Source of the DNA: Sipunculus nudus
Lineage: Eukaryota > Annelida > Sipuncula > Golfingiida > Sipunculidae
Direction of reading: 5' to 3'
NCBI GenBank assembly: GCA_026874595.1
Contig: CM049318.1
Coordinates: forward strand, 55,319,250-55,383,249
Length of the DNA: 64,000 nt
Both the position numbers and the translations under genes were made by a program. The notes under the pieces are model-generated. The model saw only the letters and a program-made list of their open reading frames with translations. It had not been told where the DNA came from and did no database searches. How positions within the stretch are numbered: position 1 is the first letter of the stretch; each line of letters opens with the position of its first letter. Shown here one piece after another: positions 49,801 through 59,239 of the stretch.

Positions 49801-52800
49801 CCCTCCAATGAGAGACCAAACACTATGTGTCTCCCTCCATGGTTGGGGCGACATGATAAAACTGTATTTGAACTGACAACTGAATAACATTTTGTATTGG
49901 CTTTTTTCAAATAAGATAACACTAGAAACATAAACCAGGGGGAAACTACTGGATAAATAATAACACAGGTAATCCTGACATCACATCTGTATGGGAAAAA
50001 TAAAAAGTACTATAACTACACCATAAAATTCTCACAATACATGTATAATATTCAGATAGATTTAGTTTCAGGGCTTTCCATAAAGCCTGGCTTGAAAGAG
50101 ATCAAAATCCATGACACTAAATATCTTTACACTCCTCACGTGGCAGTTACACACTGCACTCATTTTACATCTCCTTCACTTTAACAGCTGCTTTGTATAG
50201 CAAAATTCTCTGGGTTTCACCACCAGGGCTGGAATTGGAAACAAGGCAAAGAATTGGAATCAGCCCAATGAGAGTGTGGTATTACTGTGCATCCAACTCC
50301 AAGTTTTAAAACATCTTTTATTGGTTTGATGCACAATCCCATAGCACCCTCTCATTGGTCTAATAACAATACCTGGCCCTGTGCCAAGCCCTGGTGTAGA
50401 AACCCATAATAACTTGCTATACACAGCAGCGGTTAAAGTAAAAGTGACCTTGAATGACTGCAGTATATATTACCTGCATAAGGAACGTACATATTTTAAT
50501 CAAGTCCTGTTTCGACATGAACACCCTGTCATACACCTCTCGTGAGCAAGGATAATTCATTTCACTATTTCATGGATAAAGCAGTGCAAGCCAGGCTGGA
50601 AAAGCAAGGTTGCTACTTGTGGCATTAATGTTGCACCCACTGACCCCAGGAGAGAGGGGGGAAATGAGAGCGAAAGTCTTCGTAACTTGAGACTTTCACC
50701 CAAACACACTGACCTTAAAACTGTGCAATCCTGGGATAATCTATATTAAACAAATTCAATGATGTTACAGCATTAACTTATAAGGTTGGAATATAAAAGG
50801 TAACAAAGATGTTCCCACAATATGCGGATCTTATAATAACATCACCATAAGCTATGCACTCAATTTTCTTTACCATATAATCAGGAATGTAAAGCATTAC
50901 CCACAATACACCAGTGAACATCCATGCATGAACAGGATGCATACAACATTCAAACCATCAACATATCATGAATAATTCGCAATATTAGCATAAATGAACA
51001 TTTAATATGCCAAAGGAGATAAAATTCAGAATGCCATGATTGTTAATCTTTATGAACTATCTGAAAAGTACTGTGTCACTCAAATCTTGAGTATTGACAT
51101 AAAAGAAAGAATTTACTCATATAGTGTGTGAGAGAGGAACTTCTTTTTTACATTTTTTCAGATACTAGAAATTTGGAAGATTTTACATTTTGATAAGTCT
51201 ATTAAATTCAGTGTATTGACCCTATCATGTTTTATGATAATCTACCTGCCATGCACTATTTAATGATGTCAGAATTTACCAAGATCAAATTATAAACTGC
51301 TTATAAACCAGGATCCAATATACCACCTGAGAGTGCTATATCCATAAGTGTTTATAATTAACACTGCTTATTACATTAGAAGACATCACTGAGAGCTCCT
51401 TTTGGGTTTAACAACTACTAACCTAAATGAACTCCTCAAACCTTGGTTTTAATGGTTACAAATTAATCACCGGCAGGTATCCCATAAATTTATTATAACC
51501 AACACTATTTAAGCCTAAACACAAAGGGTTAAATCATATCCACAAGTTCTGCTCATTTCAGCAACAATTTTTGTTGTAGTCATCCAAAGTTTTAAAACAT
51601 GAAATTTGTTGATCTTTTAAACCATTCTGACTAGTTATAATCACTATTTGTCATATTTGGGATATTTAGATTACTCTCAATCTCTTAGTTGCAAATGTAG
51701 TGAAATTTGTAGACTTACTTAATTTACATCTGTAACCAGCTGCAGGTTCTGTAAATCTTATAAGTATACAGAATGGCAACAATATGCAGGGCAGAGTCAT
51801 AAAACTGAAGGTTAATACAGCTATAAATAACTTTGATTGACAGCTTTGATTGACATGAGATATGTTGATGATTTTTGTGTTGCTCTACAATCATGGTGTA
51901 CTGTACCTTCTGGTGGTCCACATATACCAGCTTGTAAGGTAAGAAGAAAATAATATATACATGTATTTACAATACTCTCTGTTATTAACATATTAGTGAC
52001 CACAGGTATTACTTCACATCACAAATGTCATATAAGTCAAGAGTTATGCAATTATTAACTTCTTATAATTATCCTACTAGTTTTAATTCTTTTTTTAATT
52101 TTCTGTGCAGAACAATGTACTACTAGGGACCAATGATATTATCTCCCATGATAATGAAAGTATTGATACAGCAAGTAATCTTTTATAATCCCATGGCAAA
52201 TAATATCCATTTGATTGTAATGTAGCATTATAAAATATGCCAAATGGACAAACCTGGTTTTCTTTTTAGTTCACAAAATATGAAGTTTTCTGCATGATTT
52301 TGTCAAATATAATGCAAAAGTTTTTACTGAAATTTTGTATTTTGGTTACCTAATACTTTATGTATATCATGGGTTAAAATATCATTATGACCTACAGGGA
52401 AATAACTGTTATAAATTTAATAGCTCTACACTGGCTCTACTGGTTATCATCTATATTGTTATTTATTAAACTGGTGTAAAGATGATAAACATAGCAAGCA
52501 TCTGTGCACACAAAACATGGATTAATGTTTGTTATTTCCTTAAAACTTACCTTATTATCGTCAAGCAGACATGCCCCAAACCCTGACTGTAGCAGTAGGT
52601 TAACGAGCTGATCCTTGCTGCAGTTTGAAAAGCCTGGAAGGTTCTGCCCATTCCAATTTCTTAAAACAGAAAAAAATATGAATATTCCTATTTTTTTATG
52701 CATATTAATATTAATAATAATTATCATATAAAAGAACTTGTTACATTTATAGATTTTATAAATTAAAAGCACTGTAAAATTTGAAGTTTTTACAGCCTGC

Positions 52801-55800
52801 AACACATTTTGATGATGGTAGTGCTTTTCATTAATTAATTAATCCAAACTGATATTTACTTTTTGTTTAACTTGAAAAATAATAAATAAATTAACAATTA
52901 AAAAAATATCTGCTCTGAATACTTTATTGCAATCTATCTGTTATTTATTATTAATATTATTATTAAGCATGAATTACAGTCCTTCATACCATCAAAAAAA
53001 TCTAAGATATGGAATCATCAGCTTTCAATCCACACTTCTTGAATTATATACAACTACATGCTTATTATGGATAACAGTGTTATAAACTGGAGATCTGAAT
53101 TAGAAAATAAGAATTGCAAGAAACTGAACTTACAACACAGAGGTTTGCATGACACAGCCCTTCTTGTCTTCACAGCCACAGTTCTCTATATAATAAAATT
53201 AATCAATTAAAACTTACCAGAGAAGAAATAATGGTGTTACAAATATTTTCATAGAATACCATCAGCACTGTATTTTAAACAAGAATGGCAAAAGTTAACA
53301 GGGAAAGAAAAAATACATAAAACCAACAAGAACACCACAAACGTGCATAATACGCCCATTTTATGACCTCTGACCTCATTAAATATGTGTGAAATCTGCT
53401 GAGGAATTGAATCGAGGTGAGAAACTATTGGTAAATATGCAAGAGTTTCATGAAAATCCATAGGATTTTTTTATAAGTCACCACGGTGCCTCCAAAGTGC
53501 GGTGACCACTGACCTCATCAAAAATGCATGGATTTGGCTGGAAATCAGACTTAGGCAAGACATTTAATTGATTAACATTTTTGATGACTTTGATCAAAAT
53601 CCTTCATATTCTTTGTAAGTTATTGCAGGGACACCACGAAGTAGCTTAGTGACCTCTGACCTTATTAAATATGCGTGGATTTTGCCCAAAATCAAACTTG
53701 GGCAAGATAATCTGATGGCAAGTAGTTATGATACGTTTGGTGAAAATCCATCAAACTTCAAAGCCCCGGTATGTTATCCCAGCTACACTAAAAGTGAACA
53801 GACGGTGGGTATACCATAATACTCCCATCATATCATGGGCATATAAAAAAAACTTTCATTAAATCGCGACAATTGGACTTTCAATGACATCTAAAAATCT
53901 GAGTCTAGAACAAAAAATCAGCCTCACTCTGCAAACTCTGGCTACTGATACAATTACACATTTTTTTTATTCCTCTCACTGACCTGCAGATATATGATGA
54001 AGACCAAGATTATGGGAGATCATGTGACTGACTACTGCTGCCACCTGCAGGGGGTTACTGATACTGTCAACCTGGAAAATATAAATGCCTATTGTTAGCT
54101 CTGAATCTGTTTTTCTTTTATATATTCTGTCATCAACTGTAATATCATTAAACAGAATAATGGAATAAGTTTATAATGGTAGCATTTTAATATCTCCTTT
54201 TATACACAAAATTATTTGGTTGACTTATGTTAAGGAAAGAATGTGCACACTTCTAAAACTAAGGTCTAGGGCGAGTAGGGTGTCAACATAAAATTATATT
54301 TATGCTCAAGTCAAAGATTCTTTGAAAGTACTGAAATAATGACAAAGGCAACATCATAATGATTACTACAGAATCATGGAGAAAATATATCTGCTTATGC
54401 CCAAACATAGATTGAAGTCATCCAACTTAATCAGAAATAGATCTTCCCAGAATTAAACTTGAGGTTATCAGACCTCCATATAAACATCACTCTTCACCTA
54501 CCTGAGACACCCCTACTGCTCTGTTTGTACAGATGCTTTCTGGGATAGCAACTCCGATCTTCTGTCCATCAAACTGCTGCATCCTGGAGAACAAGTAATT
54601 AAATCATCACTCAAGTGATTAAGTGGTTAGAATTATTTACACGAGGTAATGAATTCAAATACGGAAGTGGTGAAACAGTGGTGCACTGTCTCGTTTTAAT
54701 GTTATTTAAATTAAGTAAATTATGTAAATTTACATACAACATTTAAACTATCCAGTTCTTTATTAAATAGGGCTGGCTACTGAGGAAAATATTCATATCC
54801 ATTATTTCCTGGGTAAGAAATCAAATATTGATAATGAAGCTGCTACAGAGTAAATGGTAATGCCAATAATAGTCCAAGGTTTGGTGATTAAAACTCAATA
54901 AAATATCAATATTTTATTAAAAGATAACATTTATTTACATATAAACGGCAATATAACGGACCCATATTTCTCTCTCTCACAAATAAGTGTGACCACATTT
55001 CACTAAAATTTTTTTTGCATGATAAAGTTGACGATCCGGCGCATCTAATGATATCATATTTTGGTATGTTATTTATATATTTATTTTGCTACAAACTGTC
55101 GAAAAAGGGTAGTTTGCCGAAAATACCCAAAATGACGTCGTGTCAAAGACGTTCTGAGCCGACGTCATGAATCCACAGTAATATACATATATACCATGTT
55201 AAACATTTAGATGATGTCTTTTAAAATTTACAGTCAATATATAATATTACCCATATATGTTTATACTTTTTTACCTCTTTTTATCCACATTTCACTTGAT
55301 GTACGTTCAAGGTGACGACGCCCTGCAGCCAGAACGTAAACAAATGTCGAGTGTCACGTGACAAGTCATGCACTTAAAATCAAGAGAGACACGGGAGAAA
55401 CACGTTCGTCCCCATTATGTTACAACATTTTTTGTTATACTAACATAATAATATCCTTGTTTTTAATAAAATAATTATCAAGTGTGACAACACTTATTAG
55501 TTATAATTAATGACATTATTAAGGTGTGATCTCTTTTTTATAAATTGTGTGACCACATATAGTAGTTAGAAATAGTAAAAAAGGTGTTGTGGCCACATTT
55601 AAATATATTCTTACATCATCATATCCCTTATTTTTTCTAAATTCAATCCTGAATTATTTTCAAACTAAGAGACCATATTTATACCAATAAAAAAAATAAG
55701 TTGTGACCACATTTTACTTGACCAGCCATATAAGTTTGTTTTATATGTAGAATATTATGAAATGTGGTCACATATGGTGTGACCACATTTTTCACCAAAG

Positions 55801-56442
55801 AATATTGACAAAAATAAGGTGTGACCACATTTTATTTGACCAGCCTAATAAGTTTGCATTATATATATAATATTATAAAATGTTGTCACATATGGTATGA
55901 CCACATTTTTCACAATAAATATTGACAAAAATAAGGTGTGACCAAACTTTGACCAGCCATATAAGTTTGTATTATATGTAGAATATTATAAAATGTGGTC
56001 ACATAAGGTGTGACCAATTTTTTACCAAAAATTATTAACAAAAATAAGGTGTGACCACATTTTATTTGACAACCCATATAAGTTTGTATTATATATATAT
56101 GAAAATTTAATATATTATAAAATGTGGTCACATGGTGTGACCACATTTTTTACAATAAATATTAACAAAAATTAGGTGTGACCACATTTTATTTGACAAA
56201 CCATATAAATTTGTAATAAATATATAAATTTTAGAATGTGGTCACCTATGGTGTGACCACATTTTTAAAATATATATTAACAAAAATAAGGTGTGACCAC
56301 ATTTTATTTGAACTGCCATATATGTTTGTATTATATATATAATATTATAAAATATGGTCACATATGGCGTGACCACATTTATTACCAATAAATATTAACA
56401 AAAATAAGGTGTGACCACACTTTGACCAGCCATATAAGTTTG

Positions 56443-56513
<71 letters not shown>

Positions 56514-58688
56514 AATGTGGTCACATATGGTGTGACCACATTTTTAAAAATAAATTTTGCCAAAAATAAGTTGTGACTACATTTTACTTGACCAGCCATA
56601 TAAGTTTGTATTATATATAGAATATTATAAAATGTCACCATATGTGACCACATTTATTACCAATAAATATTAACATAAATAAGGTGTGACCACATTTTAT
56701 TTGACCAGCCATATAAGTTTGTATTATATATATAATATTATAAAATGTGGTCACATGGTGTGACAACATTTTTTACAATAAATATTTACAAAAATAAGGT
56801 GTGACCACATTTTATTTGACAAGCCATGTAAGTTTGTAATAAATATATAATATTTTAGAATGTGGTCACATATGGTGTGACCACATTTTTTACAATAAAT
56901 TTTGACAAAAATAAGGTGTGAACACATTTTATTTGAACAGCCATATATGTTTGTATTATATATATAATATTATAAAATATGGTCACATATGGCGTGACCA
57001 CATTTATTACCAATAAATATTAACAAAAATAAGGTGTGACCACATTTTATTTGACCAGACATATAAGTTTGTATTATATATATAATATTATAAAATGTGG
57101 TCACATATGGCGTGACCACATTTATTACCAAAAAATATTAACAAAAATAAGGTGTGACCACATTTTATTTGACCAGCCATATAAGTTAATATAATATTAT
57201 AAAATGTGGTCACATATCGATGATATGCCCAACATGGTCCAGTGTTTCTCCCGCGTTCGTCTCGATTTTAAGGGCTACCGGTCTGTTACTCATGGGGAGG
57301 GGATGTTCCCATCTGATTGTTCTTACATAAAGTAGTCTAACAGGACAAAAAAAATAAATAAATAAGATAAATAACATGTATAAAATGTAGTCTTTATACT
57401 CTGTCCACAAAAATGACTGTTGATTGCACAATTAATATTTATTTGACATATAAAACGTACATAGAGACAAAGCTGAATAGAGCAAGAGTTAACGTGATCA
57501 GTCGAATACATTCACAGACGACAGTTGCATGTTTATGTTTTTGGCGGCACAACGTCGTCAACTTTTATTAAATCTTGGGAAATATGGATATTTAGAGGTA
57601 AAATTGTCTCTCTATCTATGCATAAAAAGATATATTGACTGTAATTTTTGTTAGACATCATCCTTTTGTTTAACATGGTATGCACTCACAGTACTGTGGA
57701 TTCATGACGTCGGCTGAGAACGTCATTTTGGGTATTTTCAGCAAACTACCCTTTTTCGACAGTTTGTAGCAAAATATATTTATATCAAACATACAAAAAT
57801 ATTGTATCACTAGATGCGCCGGATCTTCAACTTTTACATGAAACAGTTTTTTCATTGAAATGTGGTCACACTTTTTTGTGAGACCATGTAAGATGGGTCC
57901 GTTATATTGCACGATTACCATATAAACATAGACTGACAGTGACCTGGCTGAGGATAACTGATGACAGAATAAGCATCCCAGGGTTTCCATTGATGGCTGG
58001 TTGTTTAAACTGCCTTTACACTGATTTGGACAGACTTTCATAATCTTTATAGCAATGTTTTCCATATGATACAGCTTAAAAATAATCAGAAAATTTAATT
58101 CCTCTAATGTACCACTTTATGAGGTATGTTTTGTCTTTTAATCAATTTTTATTGGACATGTCAATGATCCTATTTATTCTTCTCAGGGCCCATAGTAAAC
58201 ATATTGGCCATCTTGTACTGATCAGTATAATAGGGGCCTGGACAGTTGAGGGTAAAACGCTCGGCTCTCTCCACTGGCGATCAGGGTTCGATTCCCTGCG
58301 TGGCTATGGGAGTAGGGTGTAGTGACCCGTCCAGTGCTGGTGGTTTACTCCGGGTTCTCCGGTTTCCTCCACCTCAAGACACTTCGAATGCCATGACCTG
58401 AGCCATGGAGAGTGCCTCGATTAGTTATAATAACTGTTTGCTTCATCCATGTTAAATAAATATGTAATTAATTTATTTTAATAATATATTATGCCATGTC
58501 TATTATTAATGTAATGCTTACGTAATGAACTGCACGATGTCCTGTTTAGCCATTGGTGGAATCCTCTCTGTGTACACCAGCAGGTTCTCCAGTACTTCTC
58601 GTACTTGTGAGTTTACGTTAAACTGGGCCCGCATGTTCCATACTTCAGTATACACCAGGCTTATGGACAGCCCAAGTTGTCTCATATA
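38632..58688 (-). CDS. ADAM11/22/23-type disintegrin-metalloprotease (pseudoprotease), 16 exons, 5' end outside the window
   Basis: Sixteen minus-strand exons with matching phases encode, in order: most of the reprolysin domain (58688-52551), the disintegrin domain (49048-47774), the Cys-rich/ADAM-CR region (47106-45359), an EGF-like module (in 44311-42835), a Thr-rich mucin-like stalk, one membrane span (42263-42164) and a cytoplasmic tail of about 785 residues. The zinc motif reads HMISHNLGLHH: three His ligands and the Met-turn (GCVMQ) remain, but the catalytic Glu is Met. This predicts a protease-dead adhesion receptor, as is known for ADAM11/22/23 and the invertebrate relatives mind-meld and UNC-71. 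YNSQCSAIWG, CGLLQC, GTRCDLGKICLNHTC and the CSGNGVCNN EGF start also suit that class. The disintegrin loop has CRLPTSECDVPEYC, an R-x6-DVPEY variant of the integrin-binding R-x6-DLPEF motif. The signal peptide, prodomain and first part of the protease domain must lie beyond 64000. The assignment within the ADAM family is by motif memory, not alignment. Confidence 0.88.
40838..41319. other. ADAM intron with MITE-like ends
   Basis: Between about 40914 and 41096 the ends acagtagaaactcc and ggttccactgtt are imperfect inverted copies, a likely short element. Nothing else seen. Confidence 0.45.
41320..41475 (-). CDS. ADAM exon (juxtamembrane cytoplasmic)
   Basis: Acceptor TTAACAG, donor ATAG|GTTGGT. 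Encodes RRRSPADIVYQYKKKKIFGK, then KLPKFSWDKHEDSFNSEDAA and NRIISFGNLPSY. Strongly basic stop-transfer segment. Confidence 0.75.
41965..42066 (+). repeat. SINE-like dispersed repeat, copy 2
   Basis: Diverged copy of the repeat at 13915-14110: cctggcatcaaccaggct, gatcctgggtttgtaa, aaaggtgcactcgtttgag. Confidence 0.45.
42164..42263 (-). CDS. ADAM exon (transmembrane helix)
   Basis: Acceptor GTTACAG, donor ACAG|GTAAGA. Encodes AEPPVSTLWLIIVLASVVGG then CILLMGFCFLCY: one hydrophobic span of about 25 residues followed by Arg-rich cytosolic residues. Confidence 0.85.
42264..42834. other. ADAM intron, no feature seen
   Basis: AT-rich, with poly-T runs at 42607-42632. Confidence 0.5.
42835..43039 (-). 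CDS. ADAM exon (EGF-like end and Thr-rich stalk)
   Basis: Acceptor TTTTAAG, donor ACAA|GTAAGT. Encodes VCNNRHKCHCDLGYTGIDCS, then a run of Thr (ITTTTTTKPSTR, TTRKTTAGLTTTAASTNLT). The latter is a probable O-glycosylated stalk lifting the ectodomain off the membrane. Confidence 0.85.
43040..43629. other. ADAM intron, no feature seen
   Basis: AT-rich intronic DNA to the left of the ~140-bp array. Confidence 0.5.
43630..44110 (+). repeat. Tandem array of ~140 bp (family A, copy 1)
   Basis: Units start tgtgacctccgacctcatta, agtgacctctgaactcatta and tgatctctgaattaattaaa at about 43652, 43793 and 43928. The array closes with aaaggtataccatagtatg. The same family, in the same orientation, is at 53345-53835. 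Confidence 0.65.
44140..44311 (-). CDS. ADAM exon (end of Cys-rich, start of EGF-like)
   Basis: Acceptor TTCACAG, donor GGG|GTGAGT. Encodes GMVRDGTRCDLGKICLNHTC, then FTCIRGQNGITCSGNG. Confidence 0.85.
44312..45358. other. ADAM intron, no feature seen
   Basis: AT-rich; small open frames at 44662-44999 have no supporting features. Confidence 0.5.
45359..45475 (-). CDS. ADAM exon (cysteine-rich region)
   Basis: Acceptor TTTCAG, donor GCAA|GTAAGT. Encodes HIHCGLLQCAGGAEKPNVAS, ending SGNQFQC. CGLLQC corresponds to the CG.LLC signature. Confidence 0.82.
45590..45760 (-). repeat. tRNA-derived SINE, copy 1
   Basis: Reverse complement of the element at 58220-58450: gactctccatggctcaggtg corresponds to its tail, and ccaggaatcaaacctgggag is a reversed B box (GGTTTGATTCC). 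More diverged than the copy at 58220. Confidence 0.65.
46113..46224 (-). CDS. ADAM exon (cysteine-rich region)
   Basis: Acceptor ACGCAG, donor AAGA|GTAAGT. Encodes ATKAVPQCYKQFNSAGNFNG, then HCGKTTGGSQYIKCEEE. Confidence 0.85.
46225..46991. other. ADAM intron, no feature seen
   Basis: AT-rich intronic DNA. Confidence 0.5.
46992..47106 (-). CDS. ADAM exon (cysteine-rich region)
   Basis: Acceptor TTTACAG, donor CCAG|GTATAC. Encodes CPGDDIVLDGQPCASGDGYC, then YQGQCNTYNSQCSAIWGP, matching the ADAM-CR C.G..YCY.G.C..Y..QC pattern with IWG as in ADAM22/23. Confidence 0.85.
47107..47773. other. ADAM intron, no feature seen
   Basis: AT-rich intronic DNA. Confidence 0.5.
47774..47854 (-). CDS. ADAM exon (disintegrin loop)
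   Basis: 27 codons, phase 0. Encodes the disintegrin loop CRLPTSECDVPEYCDGLQGQ. Contains ECD at the loop tip and an R-x6-DVPEY variant. Confidence 0.88.
47855..48976. other. ADAM introns around the 48338-48433 exon
   Basis: Outside the exon no feature is recognised. Confidence 0.45.
48338..48433 (-). CDS. ADAM exon (disintegrin domain)
   Basis: 32 codons, phase 0. Acceptor TTCTAG, donor ACG|GTAGGT. Encodes ECYFKDPCCNPSTCLLKPWA then TCRYGRCCYNCT with the expected cysteine spacing. Confidence 0.88.
48977..49048 (-). CDS. ADAM exon (disintegrin domain start)
   Basis: 24 codons, phase 0. Encodes TSYPQICGNGRLERGEECDC then GSEE; CGNG...GEECDCG is the hallmark disintegrin start. Confidence 0.9.
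49049..52550. other. ADAM intron (3.5 kb)
   Basis: No exon needed: the flanking exons join in phase as CLLDDNK then TSYPQICGNG. A degraded gtggcccatgggtca repeat start lies near 49512. The rest is AT-rich without recognised features. Confidence 0.5.
52551..52659 (-). CDS. ADAM exon (end of metalloprotease domain)
   Basis: Acceptor TTTTAAG, donor AAG|GTAAGT. Encodes NWNGQNLPGFSNCSKDQLVN then GFGACLLDDNK, the FS.CS...L...L..G.G.CL ending typical of ADAM protease domains. Confidence 0.85.
53134..53185 (-). CDS. ADAM exon (Met-turn)
   Basis: Acceptor TATATAG, donor TGTT|GTAAGT. Encodes NCGCEDKKGCVMQTSV with the reprolysin cysteines and the Met-turn methionine. Confidence 0.75.
53345..53835 (+). 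repeat. Tandem array of ~140-150 bp (family A, copy 2)
   Basis: Units start near 53355, 53503 and 53648 with tgacctctgacctcattaaa or close variants. The array ends ggtgggtataccataatact, as in the copy at 43630-44110. Confidence 0.65.
53984..54071 (-). CDS. ADAM exon with degenerate zinc site (HMISHNLGLHH)
   Basis: Acceptor TTCCAG, donor GCAG|GTCAGT. Encodes VDSISNPLQVAAVVSHMISH then NLGLHHISA. The ATG for the Met that replaces the catalytic Glu is at 54021-54023 (minus). All three zinc-binding His are kept. Confidence 0.85.
54502..54583 (-). CDS. ADAM exon (metalloprotease domain)
   Basis: Acceptor CTCCAG, donor CAG|GTAGGT. Encodes MQQFDGQKIGVAIPESICTN then RAVGVSQ, corresponding to the G.A....+C....S.G+ segment before the zinc site. 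Confidence 0.8.
54948..55345 (+). repeat. Left terminal inverted repeat
   Basis: Inverted copy of 57515-57910 with small indels. Contains TGACGTC-like words (55131 and 55159) and a gtgtgaccacattt motif that resembles the satellite core. Confidence 0.8.
55560..57215. repeat. ~118-bp satellite, about 13 units, with palindromic core
   Basis: Units marked by aaggtgtgaccacattttat recur every 111-126 bases (for example near 55816, 56047, 56289, 56796, 57029, 57149). Each unit holds two inverted halves, atgtggtcaca and tgtgaccacat, separated by tatgg. One unit is enlarged by an at microsatellite at 56447-56508. It is not a CRISPR array: the units are contiguous, AT-rich and lack unique spacers. Confidence 0.85.
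56447..56508. repeat. AT dinucleotide microsatellite within the satellite
   Basis: About thirty at units, which lengthen one satellite unit to about 157 bases. Confidence 0.9.
57515..57910 (-). repeat. Right terminal inverted repeat
   Basis: Inverted partner of 54948-55345. The outermost bases read ccgttatattgc. Confidence 0.8.
58220..58450 (+). repeat. tRNA-derived SINE, copy 2
   Basis: Has gttgagggtaaaacgctcgg (A-box region) and gggttcgattccctgcg (a B box), then a conserved body (actccgggttctccggtttc, ctgagccatggagagtgcct) and an AT-rich tail. It matches the reverse complement of 45590-45760. It lies just next to an ADAM exon (58522). Confidence 0.75.
58522..58688 (-). CDS. ADAM exon (metalloprotease domain, first in window)
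   Basis: Acceptor TTTGTAG, donor TTAC|GTAAGC. Encodes MRQLGLSISLVYTEVWNMRA, then FNVNSQVREVLENLLVYTER. The LSISLVYTEVW segment is the usual L.I.LV.+E+W strand of reprolysins. Confidence 0.8.
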
Positions 58689-58799
58689 CTACAAATATAT
58701 AAGGTCATGATAAATACAGAGAGCTATTAATTAAGGCATCAGTCATGTGGTAGAAGACATCTACATGTACATTATTACAACTTTTATTAGCAATCAAAT

Positions 58800-59120
58800 T
58801 CAATGAATTTATGTCCCCCCCCCTAGGGACACCTGTTGGTCATTAGTGAAACTAAATATGCTAATTCATCATATCAAAAATGAAATATCATATTGTATTA
58901 TTATCTTGTGAGACAGACACTCCAAAACCAATCCCAACCAAGGTATGCATGAGTGCAATCACTGACCCAAATTTGAATGAAATCAGATAATATTTAGGAA
59001 AGTTATCGCATGTAAATGAACAAATGACAAACGGACAGACAGACAGACAGAGGGACAGACAGACAAACCCAAATAAATTGCCCCCATTCCGAGGAGGCTG
59101 GGGACAATTGTTTTATCAGT
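58800..59120 (+). repeat. Dispersed repeat with GACA microsatellite
   Basis: Starts atgtccccccccctagggac and closes near ggctggggacaattgtt, short inverted ends (TGTCCCC / GGGGACA). A gacagacagacagacag run lies at 59031-59069. Confidence 0.5.
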
Positions 59121-59239
59121 TATTTAAAATTAATACAATTAAGTTACAATTATAAGAAAGTTAAACTAGATGTGTCGTAACGACACGAATGCCCCCGCCT
59201 TGGGCAAATTAGAAACATTTGGAAAATTTGGAAAATTTT

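Larger units (their letters stand above)
54948..57910. mobile_element. Long-TIR non-autonomous DNA transposon containing a satellite
   Basis: About 400 bp at 54948-55345 is repeated in inverted orientation at 57515-57910. Matching blocks include gcaatataacggaccca at the extreme ends, gatccggcgcatcta, gctacaaactgtcgaaaaag, then ggtagtttgc and gccgacgtcatgaatccaca. The segment lies in an ADAM intron. ACG flanks both ends (54945-54947 and 57911-57913), a possible 3-bp duplication. No transposase frame is visible. The interior is mostly the tandem array at 55560-57215. Confidence 0.8.

Noticed and set aside
51906-51935. Possible 24-bp ADAM exon (LVYVDHQK) between a TTACAAG acceptor and a GTACAG donor
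   Set aside because: The exons at 52551 and 49048 already join in phase as CLLDDNK-TSYPQICGNG, as expected at the protease-disintegrin junction. The micro-exon adds nothing known for the family, and its splice sites are weak.
56345-56653. 102-codon frame within the satellite
   Set aside because: Repetitive tyrosine/isoleucine run from the at microsatellite; not a protein gene.
55560-57215. CRISPR-like array
   Set aside because: The host is an animal; the units are about 118 bp, contiguous and diverged, with no unique spacers between identical short repeats.
58270-58300. tRNA gene suggested by gggttcgattccc
   Set aside because: No acceptor-stem pairing or anticodon loop could be set around it, and the following conserved SINE body with a reversed copy at 45590 explains it.
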